Shown piece by piece: positions 54,860 through 64,000 of a DNA stretch of 64,000 bases. Numbering within the stretch: the first letter of the stretch is position 1; every line of letters begins with the position of its first letter. The stretch is taken from assembly GCF_003597395.2 (NCBI RefSeq), contig NC_133771.1, positions 62,565,685-62,629,684 of the forward strand, read 5' to 3'. The notes beneath the pieces were generated by a model that ran no database searches, was not told where the DNA came from, and saw only the letters and a list, made by a program, of their open reading frames with translations. The stretch comes from Chelonoidis abingdonii. Its lineage: Eukaryota > Chordata > Testudines > Testudinidae. The translations under genes and the position numbers were made by a program.

Positions 54860-55657
54860 GGGCCATGGCTACACTGGAGAGTTGCAGCGCTGGTGGTGGG
54901 TTTACAGCCCTGCAACTTAGTAACTGTCCACACCTGCAAGGCACATCCAGTGCTGCAACTCCCTGGCTGCAGCACTGGCTGTACACCTGGTCTGCTTGGG
55001 GTATAACGATTGCAGTGCTGGTGATGTAGCGCTGCTCCGCAGGTGTGGTCACCAAAAGCTCTGTAATTGGCCTCCAGGGTATTAGGAGGTATCCCAGAAT
55101 GCCTGTTCACAACAAACCGGAAGACTGGGCTCCCCAGAGCTGCTTATCTAAAAAACAAACACAGCTCCTGTTTGCTCGATAAGAGGCAGGGGAATTGCTT
55201 TGGAATGTTCACAGCTGTTTGCTTGAGTAGAGAAGCCACAGGACGGAGGGGGAGGAGGGAGTCTGTGTTGGAGCTCGGAGTGCATAATTTGCATTTAGTG
55301 AATAAGAGAGGGGTGGAGGAAGGGCTCGAAACTTTTAAAATGATTGCAGGTTGGTGATGTGTATGTTCCAGTCCTTAGAACTTGCGAGGCAGGGAGCTGA
55401 CAGCTCCAAAAATCCACTCTCTCTCTCTCCCCCACGCTCCCCCTCACCCTCCTCTTTTGAAAAGCACGTTGCAGCCACTTGAACGCTGGGATAGCTGCCC
55501 ACAATGCACCACTCCCAACAGCACTGCAAATGCTGCAAATGTGGCCACACTGCAGCGCTGGTAGCTGTCAGTGTGGCCACACTGCAGTGCTGTCCCTACA
55601 CAGCTGTACACAGCTGTAACTCCCAGCGCTGCACACCTCCAAGTGTAGCCATACCCT
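54860..55657 (+). mobile_element. hAT-like MITE, about 0.8 kb
   Basis: Left end 'GGGCCATGGCTACACTGG...TTGCAGCGCTGG' mirrors right end 'CCAGCGCTGCACACCTCC...AAGTGTAGCCATACCC'. Subterminal 'gcagcgctgg' and 'cagtgtggccacactgcag' motifs recur. No coding capacity. The 8-bp duplication could not be confirmed. Confidence 0.7.
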
Positions 55658-56436
55658 TGGTCAGCTAAGCCAGATTCTTATTAAACAGAAGAAAAAAGAA
55701 GGAGGAAAGGAAGAGAAGAGATAAGGTGAGGAACAAAAAAGACACACAAGGCAGGGGACAGGGTGGAGAAAGTCTCACATCTCAGGTGGTTGTAATGTTT
55801 TAGGGCTTTAGACAGATGCCTATTTTTCTCCCTCTCAGACATCAAAAATATCCACCATTTCTCAAGAGTTTTCTTCTTCTTTTTTTTTTTTTTTTTGTTG
55901 TTGTTGAGTCTGTAAGGAGGGTTCCATTTTTTCATCCTTGGGCTTCTATTTCCTCCGCCAATGGTTGGCCCATCACTCAGTCATTGATAAAGACCCTGTT
56001 CTTGAGGCTGTCACCACTGCAAGTGGCATGACTGGGAGAGTAAAATAAAAAACAAGAAGTTATTGTTCATAATAGTACTGTTTCCATAGAAACATTGGTG
56101 GCATTTTTTAAATTTTCTGTTTCTCAATTCCATCCCTTGAGATTCATCCCAGTATAGGGGAGACCTGAGAGATGGTAAATGGTGTGTACATGGGCGCTAG
56201 ACTGGGATGCTGGGACTTATGTTCCCAGTTTGGGTTTGTAGTTCATGTTTTGCATTGAAGCGGAGGTAGAGGTTGTGGCTGTGCTATATGGCCACCAGTT
56301 TTAGCAAATGAATGTTTTTGGGGGGGGAGTCCCCAGGCAGGAGAAATGTAAGGTGTGAAAAGGAAATTAGTAGATAGGTATGAACCCTTCATGGCGTGGG
56401 TTTGTAAACAGATGGGGCTTCAGCATGAGATAGAAA
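55658..56436. other. Middle of the second Harbinger remnant
   Basis: Contains a long T-run then (GTT)n at about 55876-55906. No domain recognised. Confidence 0.35.
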
Positions 56437-57145
56437 TCAATTGTCCAGCCCAGCCCCCATTTTGAAAATGTGTTTGAGGGGGCAGAATAAAAGGGGACAA
56501 CACTGGGCAAGTGACGGAGCTGTATAACACAATAATACATTAATAATTAGATGTAAAGTTGGATATCCTTGAAAGGATATTCCTTTTACATCCTGGGCTG
56601 GGAGTCGGGCTGGCTTCCTACACAGCCGCCCAAGAGTCCTGAGTTCTGAATTGATCCTAGATGTTTGGAGAGAGCTCTTCATTGCCCTCCTTGTCATCAA
56701 CATCCTCCAATAACTTGTGGTCTTCCTCAGGGGCCACAGTGTCTTTGATGGTAGAAGTGGCATAGGTACCACTGTAAGGTTCTGTAGTAGTGTGCCAGCA
56801 ACATATCCCCTCCAGCTCCTCATAAAATGGACAGGTTACATGGGCATCACCAGATTTGTTTCTGGCATCCTGTTTGCATGTGGTTTTGTTGTTATTGTTG
56901 TTGTTTGTTCTTTTGGACTTTTGTACATTTTCCTGAGCTCTTTGCTCTTTATATGGCACTAAAAGGCATCCTGGCTGTGACCTTTCTCTGCCATCTGCTT
57001 AGTGTTGCTTTTCAAAAACTTTCTTATTGCAGTATTTGGTCACAAGAGCTTGCTGTGCCATTCCCTGTCTCCAGATGGCAAGGTAATCAAGGACCTCATT
57101 ACAGCTCCAGGTGGCTGCATGAAGTCCGGTATAATGCTGCTGGAA
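56437..57145 (-). pseudogene. SANT/Myb-like Harbinger partner protein pseudogene
   Basis: On the minus strand from about 57120 one reads 'W-SCNEVLDYLAIWRQGMAQQALVTKYCNKKVFEKQ', a SANT/trihelix domain with its spaced tryptophans. 'KSKELRKMYKKSKEQ' and 'CPFYEELEGI' follow, matching the family order 'K.KELR..Y...KE...CPFYDEL..IL'. An acidic tail (LLEDVDDKEGNEE) comes next. One stop after 'EKQH' and frame changes break it. It acts, in intact relatives, as the DNA-binding partner of the transposase. Confidence 0.7.
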
Positions 57146-57150
57146 TAATA

Positions 57151-57347
57151 TGGCTCTAATGCTGATATTTTAATCCAGGAGCAAATGGGCTGATCCTAGC
57201 CCCAGGCAAGTTTTTAAATGAGGGAGGGGATATCTGATCAACCTGACCCAAGAGCAATGGAAGGTACACAGGTAAATAGACATCACAGTCACAGATGCCT
57301 GTATTTGGAGAACTACCAAAGTAGTGTGCAGCAGAATTGCATGCACT
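57151..57347. other. Unassigned stretch
   Basis: Nothing recognised beyond possible Harbinger end sequence. Confidence 0.3.
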
Positions 57348-57717
57348 GTTCTTGGGGGAATTCAGCATGACTGTGCATGCTCAGAATTCACATCCCCCAC
57401 AGAAAAATGAATTCTTATGGGGAAGCAAAGAGATGTCACAAGAGTGGTCATATGCCCCTCCCCGACAGCGCAGGCAGGTCACTTCAGGCACCTGAAGCAG
57501 CCAGACATAAATATCTGCTGGAAGTAGGGACGGGGGGCTGGGCAGTCTGTCCCTCTCACTTGCTATTGCAGCATGCTTGGAATGGAGGAGCAGGGTATTG
57601 GGGTGTTTCTGACGAAGTAGGCATGGGGCAGGCTCTATCCCCTCAGGCAGAGCAGAATGTAGCAGCCTGCCTACTTAGTGAATTGTTCCCATGTGTTTAT
57701 GAATTCCCCCAGGAGTA
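57348..57717 (+). mobile_element. Non-autonomous DNA element ending in GAATTCCCCCAGGAGTA
   Basis: Left end 'cttgggggaattc', right end 'gaattcccccaggagta', inverted to each other. Internal 'cagaattcacatcccccacag' repeats the motif. It is shared with 17225-17525 and 58083-58236 only at the terminus. Superfamily unknown to me. Confidence 0.55.
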
Positions 57718-58082
57718 TAAACAGGTATGAAAGTTTTAAATCTCCTTTACATTGCCAGAGTGGTGTAGAGGACAGTATGGCCTTATGAACGCTTATGGTG
57801 CTTTAGAACTTAGAATAATTTAGTGATTAGAACTGAACTAAATATTTGGACTGAAAAAATTTCCTATCAAAATGTGCTCCATGAACTGTTTGGTACTTCC
57901 TTTCCTGGAGATGGTCAGTAGCCAATATAAATTGTGAGTTTGATTCCCCAGCCCTCACTTTCTCTTCAGTTGCCTATGATGTGACACTGAGGATATGACT
58001 GCATATATTTGTTGACTAATAACTAGAAATAAAGGGTCCAACCTAGCTACATTACTATTAGGCAAAGGGGTTTGGGGATTTT
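57718..58082. other. Unassigned AT-rich stretch
   Basis: Nothing recognised. Confidence 0.3.
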
Positions 58083-58236
58083 CTACAATGCTCCCCACTC
58101 CCATTCTCCATACATTGTATTGTAATTTAAATAAATTACCAAAATAATTGAAACCAGCATGATTGTATTGTGTTATTTTAAAATATTGCGTGCAGAATTT
58201 TAACTGTTTTGGTGCAGAATTCCCCCAGGAGTAACT
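58083..58236 (+). mobile_element. DNA-transposon right end (GAATTCCCCCAGGAG family)
   Basis: 'aaataaattaccaaaataattgaaaccagcatgattgtattgtgttattt' and 'ttggtgcagaattcccccaggagta' align with 17390-17525. Confidence 0.6.
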
Positions 58237-58875
58237 AACACACACAAACTATGGTCCACACTAACTCAATTCTTATCAAATTTATACTACTTTGAAAGTG
58301 AAGTACAAATTTTTCAGCAAGCAGGGAGCTAGTGCACTTTAAGGTTTTGCCTCCTGTGTACTCAGGCATTTTTGACTAAACCCCCAGTGTAGCCAATTCC
58401 TCTGTTTCCCATTGCTGAAGTGAAAGAAGCAGAAGAGGTTTCCGATTAAATCAAAGGTGTTTGTGGTTTTTTTGAGGGAGAGGTAGATGGTCAAATAATA
58501 ATAAGACTTAGTTTTTCTATTGTGCTCTCATCTGTAGATCCCAAAATGCTTTATAAAGGATGGTATTCCCACCATAAGGAGAAGGTGTGTGTGTTTTTGC
58601 CAGAATGTTTTTGCAGATTCATAGTTGGTGTGGAAAAAAGTGTAAAAATACAAGGGATTTCACTGTCACCTTAGAAACCTTCCTTCTTTAAAAGAATATT
58701 CAAAAAGTAAGACTTCAGTTCAAATTAATATGGAAATTGCTTTAATATTTTTCACTGAGGAAAGACTCCTTTGTCTGATCTGTCACTGCATCATCACTTA
58801 TTCGGCATTTGTTAGCATGATCATTCAATCATTTTTCGTCTTTTTTTTACTAGATCTAATTAGAATTTTAAAGTA
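58237..58875. other. AT-rich DNA with MIR-like trace
   Basis: 58495-58580 ('tctgtagatcccaaaatgctttataaagg') resembles an ancient SINE segment. Otherwise nothing. Confidence 0.35.
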
Positions 58876-59050
58876 TCAGGGGGTAGCCATATTAATCTGT
58901 ATCCACAAAAACAACAAGGAGTCTGGTAGCACCTTAAAGACTAACAGATTTATTTGGCATAAGCTTTCATGGGTAAAAATAACCTCACTTCTTCAGATGC
59001 ATGGAGTGAGTTTTTTTACCCATGAAAGTTATGCCTTGTTGCTTTTGTAG
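58876..59050 (+). repeat. Short hairpin repeat derived from a Penelope-like 3' end
   Basis: 'tcagggggtagccatattaatctgtatcc' and 'gtctggtagcaccttaaagactaacag' parallel the ends of the Penelope fragments at 20130 and 30940. 'ggcataagctttcatgggtaaaaa' is mirrored by 'ttttttacccatgaaagttatgcc', forming a stem with about 35 bp of loop. Confidence 0.7.
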
Positions 59051-59239
59051 AATTTTAAAGGTTTTTGCCTACAACCTCCTCCACTACTTTTTAATTATAG
59101 CAAGACTTATATTGATCCATTGCTAAATCTTGATTGCTTTTGGGGGTCTTATCATAGTTTAATGATTAAAGCCTAAGCCAGTGAACTTGCTCTGCTGCTG
59201 ACTCATAGCATCTCTACATATATGAAATGATATAATAAT
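59051..59239. other. Short unassigned stretch
   Basis: Nothing recognised. Confidence 0.3.
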
Positions 59240-60805
59240 ACTTTAAACAGCAGCTACTAAGTTTAGACATTTTATAATCAGCAGGTCCAGACAGCTTGCA
59301 TCCAAGAGTTTTAAAAGAGCTGGCTGAGTAACTCACTAGAACATTAATGTTGCTATTCAATAATTATTGGAATATTGGGGATGTTCCAGAAGACTGGAAG
59401 AAAACCAATGTTATACCAATATTTAAAAAGGGTAGATGGGATGACCCAAGTAATTATAGGTCTGTCAGTCTGATATCAAGCCTGGGCAAGATAATGGAGC
59501 AGCTAAAATGGGACTCAATAAAGAGTTAAAGGAAGGTAATATAATTAATAGGATTCAACATGGGTTTATGGAAAATAGATCCTGTCAAACTAGCTTGATA
59601 TCTTTTTATGATGAGATTACAAGTTTGGCTGATAAAGGTAACAGTGTTGATGTAATATATTTAGACTTCTGTAAGATGTTTGACTTGCATGACATTTTGA
59701 GTAAAAATCTGGAACAAAATAAAATTAACCTGGCACATATTAAATGGAGTAAAAGCTGGCTAACTGATAAGTCTCAAAATGTAATTGTAAATGGGGAATC
59801 ATTGGGTAACATATGTGTTTCTAATGGGGTCCCACAGGGATTGATTCTTGCCCTTACACCATTTAACATTTTTATCAATGACCTGGAAGAAAACATAAAA
59901 TCATCACTGATCAAGTTTTCAGGTGACTCAAAAATTGGGGGAGCGGTTAATAAGGAAGAGGAAAGGAGATGATACAGAGCTATGTGGATTGCTTGGTAAA
60001 CTGGGTGTAAACAAACAATATGCATTTTAATATGCTTAGATGTAAATGTATATGTCTAGAAATGAAGAATGTAGGCCATACTTACAGAATGGGGGACTCT
60101 ATTCTGGAAAGCAGTGACTTTGAGAAAATGTTGGGGCTCATGGTGGATACTCAGTTGAACATGAGCTCTTAGTGTGATGCTGTGGTCATAAGCACAAATG
60201 CAATCCTCGGATGCATAAACAGGCAACTCTCAAGCAGGCATAGAGAGGTTATTTCACCCCTGTATTTGGCACTGGTACAACCGCTACTGGACTACTTTGT
60301 CCAGTTCTGGTGGCCACAGTTCTAGAAGGATGTTACTAAATTGGAGATGGTTCAGTGAAGGGCAAAGAGAATGATTAAAGGATTAGAAAACCTGCTTTAT
60401 AGTGATAGACTCAAGGAGCTCAATCAATTTAGCTTAACAAAGAGAAGGTTAAGGGGTGAGTTGATCACAGTCTGTAAATACCTACACGGGGAACAAATAT
60501 TTAATAATGGGTTCTTCAGTCTAGCAGAGAAAGGTATAACATGATCCATGGCTAGAAGTTGAAGCTAGACAAATTCAGACAGGAAATAAAGAATAAATTA
60601 TAATAAACAGGGAGGATAATTAACCATTGGAGCACTTTAACCAAGGGTCATGGTAGAACTGGGAATTTTAAAATGAAGATTGTATGTTTTTCTAAAAGCT
60701 ATGCTCCAGGAATTATTTTGGGGAGGTTCTATGGCCTGTCTTACAGAGGAGACAAAGGTGATGAGAATAGTCCCTTCTAGCCTTGGAATAATTGAATGCA
60801 TGAAT
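59240..60805 (+). mobile_element. CR1 LINE, 5'-truncated (copy 3)
   Basis: Same subfamily as copy 1 at 9200. From 'aacagcagctactaa' and 'gcttgcatccaagagttttaaaagagctggctgag' through the RT to 'tagtcccttctagccttggaataattgaatgc'. It is uninterrupted where copy 1 carries an insertion, and so defines that insertion point. Confidence 0.9.
59347..59972 (+). pseudogene. CR1 reverse transcriptase remnant
   Basis: Two overlapping frames read 'NNYWNIGDVPEDWKKTNVIPIFKKGRWDDPSNYRSVSLISSLGKIMEQ', then 'INRIQHGFMENRSCQTSLISFYDEITSLADKGNSVDVIYLDFCKMFD', which carries the first catalytic aspartate (YLDF). 'VSNGVPQGLILALTPFNIFINDLEENIKSSLIKFSGDSKIGG' follows, where FSGD replaces the FADD active-site box. One catalytic aspartate is thus lost (D to G) besides the frameshift near 59520, so the enzyme is dead. 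The RT finger, palm and PQG motifs are otherwise clear. Confidence 0.85.
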
Positions 60806-61270
60806 CTATCAACCCATCTCACACCTCAGGACAGGCATGGGCATTCATTAGTTAATTCTTGTACAGCACTCAGAAGATTTAAAGTGATGGTATTTTTACA
60901 GTCACCTAGGTTATAAATGTATGTTTCCATCAAGTAAACAGTTGTGATAACATTAGTTATGCTTCTTATCCTTTAAGATATATTAGGAAACCAAAAATGT
61001 TTGTGCATTTAAATCAGAGTTTTAGACAACATCCTCATGATTCACTGAGTCAATGAAATAATGAATGGCTCTATTCTAACTTCCCCTTATATATAGCAGT
61101 CATTCTGTCTCTTGGGACTCACTGAAAACAGCACTATGAACTCAGCACATTTTCCTCTGCTTTTTTTCTAGATTGTGCCTGGCTTTTGCCATTTTTTAAA
61201 GAAACAGCATCCTTGAATGTAATTCAGATTATGAAAAATTATTTTATGTGAACACTTTGGAACTATGATT
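60806..61270. other. Unannotated AT-rich stretch
   Basis: Nothing recognised. Confidence 0.35.
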
Positions 61271-61278
61271 GTCTAAAT

Positions 61279-61427
61279 CAGGGATCGGCTATCTTTGGCA
61301 CGTGGCCCAGCAGGGTAAGCCCGTGGAATGCAGGGCCGGTTTGTTTACCTGCTGCATCCGCAGGTTTGACCGACTGCTCCAGGCCAATGGGTGCTGAGAG
61401 CCGTGTGCCAAAGGTTGCCGATCCCTG
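61279..61427 (-). mobile_element. hAT-like non-autonomous element, 149 bp
   Basis: Ends CAGGGATCGGCTATCTTTGG and CCAAAGGTTGCCGATCCCTG, flanked by GTCTAAAT on both sides (61271-61278, 61428-61435), a perfect 8-bp target duplication. The body is the reverse-oriented, internally shortened relative of 18580-18802 ('gcaggtaaacaaacc' in common on opposite strands). Confidence 0.93.
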
Positions 61428-61435
61428 GTCTAAAT

Positions 61436-62682
61436 GTCACTGAAATGCAATCTCTTTTCCATAGAGGTATATCTAGCATACAGTGAAGCTGGAGATGTGC
61501 CACATAAAAATACCTGTTACCTCTCCTGTCTTTAGTTGGCAATAAATTATTTAGTTATGGGTAATTCTAGTTGCCAAAACTTGGAATATTGGGGATAACA
61601 AATCCAATTCCTCTCAAGATTAGAAAGAAAAAATACATAAATACCTTTAAAAAGAAACCAGTTGTAAGATGGTTATTGCAACATCTCTCTTTAACTAGGT
61701 ATTTATTATAAAGCAACTAATCACAATGGCATCTAGGTGACAGTCAGTCTGGTGTCTAAATAAATGATCCAAAGTGATTAATTATAAAGTAACCAAAACA
61801 GAATAAAAAAAATCCTTATCAGTGCAACCCATTAAGTGATACCTTTGAGTATTTCTATGAGAACTGTGAGGATGAGAACTCCTAGAATTAAATTAATTGT
61901 GAAATCTTTCTTTTCAAGAGAATAAGTTCAGTGAACAATGAAAAAAGTACTAAACTTGTGTGAAAGTTATACGTGATGCAAAAATACCTTTGCTTGCATT
62001 TTTCCTGGACTGTTTTGTGCTTCTTTATTTTCATCATGAGGGTCATGTCAAATAGACCCTGACACAAACCCACAAGAATTTTCTTTTTAATTAATTTATA
62101 TATTTAGGACCTTTTAACAGGTTTACAAGTCATTGCCATTTAAATACCAGAGACAAAAACAAGAATCTGAATGTTCTTCTTGTGCTAGTCCTTTATTGGG
62201 AAATGAAGACTGACTGATGGATAGAACAGTTGCGAGGTTTTAGATGAAGCCAAGTCTTCAGCTGTTTACTAAGTAACCAGAAAAAGTCTTGAATTTGGAA
62301 CATTAGTGTTATAAACAACAGATAAACCATTTTATTACTTATCATTTGTATTACAAGTGAAAATTCTCTCTTTCCTGGGTAGCATATGACAATATAAGTA
62401 GCCTTTTGCCTCGAGACATGGCAATTACAGAATCACGACTCATGAGCATGCACTTCAAATTTCACTCCCCAGAGCTTGGTTGTTTTACTATAAAAGCACA
62501 GAGAACAATTATATCATGTTCCAAAAAATTATCCTACACTTTTTGACTGGTAATTAGTGTGCAATTTAGCATCAGTCATGCTCTCTTTTGCTGTCATCAG
62601 CCAGTAGGAAGTAAGGAACTTTGCAAACTTTTTTCTGCAGTTTTCTGGCTGAATAGCCTTAGGCTTTTCTAAACACAGCATC
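61436..62682. other. AT-rich stretch without recognisable features
   Basis: Short frames, no motif, no repeat recognised. Confidence 0.35.
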
Positions 62683-62685
62683 TAA

Positions 62686-63777
62686 GGCCAGGTCTACACT
62701 GCGACTTTAAATCGGTTTAATGGCCGATATACCGATTTAACGCTGTATCCGTTCACACGACGTCGTCATTAATATCGAGTTAAACGGCTCCTTAAATCGA
62801 TTTCGGAACTCCTCCCAAACGAGAGGAGTAGCGCTAAATTCGATAGTGATAACTCGGATTAGGGTTCATGTGGACGGAAATCGACGTTATTGGCCTCCGG
62901 GCGGCATCCCAGAGTGCAGCACTGACCGCTCTGGACAGCAATCTGAACTCGGATGCAGCGGGCAGGTAAACAGGAAAAGCCCCGCGAACTTTTGAATTAC
63001 ATTTCCTGCTTGTCCAGCGTGGAGCTCTGATCAGCATGGCTGGCGATGCAGTCTCAAATCCAAAAAGAGCTCCAGCATGGACCGTACGGGAGATACTAGG
63101 TCTGATCGCTGTATGGGGAGACAAATCTGTTGTATCCAGCTCCGTTACAGAACACGAAATGCCAAAGCGTTTGAATAAAAAACTCCAGGATACACAGCGC
63201 TGCGTGACAAGCGTAACGGGAAGCCAGAGACTCAAATGGACGCTCATGAAGGGAGGGAGGGGGTACTGAGGACTCCAGCTATCCCACAGTCCACAGCAGT
63301 CTCTGAAAATTATTTGCATTCTTGGCTGAGCTCCCAATGTCTGTAGGTTCAAACACAGTGTCTGGCGTGGTTCAGGGAACAGCTCCTCAGTTTATTTCCC
63401 CCCACCACCACGTGAAAAAAAAAAGGGAAAGATTGCTGTGCTATGGCGTTTGCTCAATGCACTCCGCGAAAAAGGCGCCAAAGGGTTGTCTGCTGCCTTC
63501 ACAAAGGGAGGGGTGAGGCTGTACCCAGCACCACCCGGGGCAGTGTTTTCTGCCCCATCAGGCACTGTGCTCTCAACACGGAAGTGGGAACTATGGGATA
63601 GCTGAGGAACAGCTACCCACAGTGCACCGCTCCTGAAATCGATGGTAGCTTTGGACCATGGACGCAAACAATCGATTTCGGGATCCCACTGTGGACGCGC
63701 TAAACCGATTTTATTAGATCTGTTTTGTAATATCGGTTTAAGCTAATTCGAAATAATCGTGCAGTGTAGACGTACCC
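62686..63777 (-). mobile_element. Non-autonomous Harbinger derivative, 1,092 bp
   Basis: Ends GGCCAGGTCTACACTGC and, inverted on the right, GGGTACGTCTACACTGC, flanked by TAA on both sides (62683-62685, 63778-63780), the 3-bp duplication of PIF/Harbinger. Its left half equals the reverse complement of the right end of 2444-6773: SANT gene start and 'ggattagggtt', 'ggcctccgggcggcatcccagag'. Its right half equals the reverse complement of the left end of that element. The transposase and most of the SANT gene are deleted. It is oriented opposite to the larger relative. Confidence 0.9.
63036..63269 (+). pseudogene. Truncated SANT/Myb-like protein inside the deleted Harbinger
   Basis: A 77-codon frame begins 'MAGDAVSNPKRAPAWTVREILGLIAVWGDKSV', the first helices of the SANT/trihelix domain with two tryptophans. 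It drifts out of frame after 'SSVTEHEMPKRLNKK', where relatives read 'RNAK.FEKIS', and then ends. The rest of the protein is removed by the internal deletion. Unlikely to be functional. Confidence 0.7.
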
Positions 63778-63780
63778 TAA

Positions 63781-64000
63781 GTCAGCAAAGCACTGAAAGC
63801 AATGAGACTTCAGCCCTTATTTAAAGTTAAGCATGTGCTTAAGTGCTTTCCTGAACAGGGATGGATTTAAGCACATAATTAAGTACTTTGTTGAATCGGT
63901 ATCTGGGTAAAGAATAGAAATGAAATTCACAAGTTTATTACTTGTACATATAATGATGGTACAACCATTCACAGAATTTGGTTAGCAATAATACTTTGCA
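63781..64000. repeat. Worn interspersed repeat, window end
   Basis: 'gttaagcatgtgcttaagtgctttcctgaacagg' and 'ttaagcacataattaagtactttgttgaatcgg' form imperfect direct and inverted words of a common reptile repeat. Confidence 0.4.

Larger units (their letters stand above)
53820..57150 (+). mobile_element. Second Harbinger lineage, remnants, interrupted by a hAT-like MITE
   Basis: A plus-strand transposase fragment (54180-54620) and a minus-strand SANT/Myb-like gene (57145-56440) face each other as in the element at 2444-6773 but belong to a different lineage. The conserved DDE part of the transposase is missing. A hAT-like MITE occupies 54860-55657. Terminal repeats were not identified, so the limits are approximate. 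Confidence 0.55.

Overview
The window reads as repeat-dense vertebrate nuclear DNA, most likely from a turtle. That assignment is an inference from repeats I recognise by eye: CR1 LINEs, a tRNA-headed SINE with a CR1-like tail (the tortoise Pol III/SINE type), DIRS-like tyrosine-recombinase retrotransposons, Penelope-like elements with a GIY-YIG-type C-terminus, PIF/Harbinger transposons with their SANT/Myb partner protein, short hAT-like elements and several solo-LTR-like repeats. I found no host protein-coding exon, rRNA, tRNA gene or CRISPR array. Every recognisable coding remnant belongs to a mobile element and is broken. The window therefore looks intergenic or deep-intronic.

Layout. 0-12 kb: a minus-strand LTR-like repeat; a 4.3 kb Harbinger element inserted in a MIR-like SINE; a long plain AT-rich stretch; and a CR1 copy with a second, opposite CR1 inserted near its 3' end. 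12-26 kb: LTR-like repeats, one split by a hAT-like element with its target duplication; MITE pieces; a minisatellite; a Penelope fragment; long unremarkable DNA. 26-41 kb is a TE island: a plus-strand DIRS copy (RT, RNase H, methyltransferase-like and recombinase regions, then the terminal repeat), a Penelope fragment, a 100-N gap, a second DIRS copy on the minus strand, an LTR-like repeat, and a 3.6 kb CR1 holding two short hAT-like insertions. The DIRS part is GC-rich against an AT-rich background. 41-53 kb: MIR-like pieces, LTR-like repeats, a pair of inverted about 260-bp arms around a SINE, fold-back repeats, and a 1,027-bp LTR-like element with perfect 5-bp target duplications. 53-64 kb: remnants of a second Harbinger lineage interrupted by a hAT-like MITE, repeats ending in GAATTCCCCCAGGAG, another CR1, a short hAT-like element with a perfect 8-bp target duplication, and a 1.09 kb internally deleted Harbinger derivative with TAA duplications.

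Nothing here works together as a pathway or operon. The logic is parasitic: autonomous but now dead elements (Harbinger, CR1, DIRS, Penelope) lie beside the short non-autonomous elements they plausibly mobilised. Nested insertions give a relative chronology. Two runs of N (25 and exactly 100) show the sequence is a scaffold, and both lie inside repeats, so local structure there is uncertain. Family names rest on remembered resemblance and motif reading, not on a database search.
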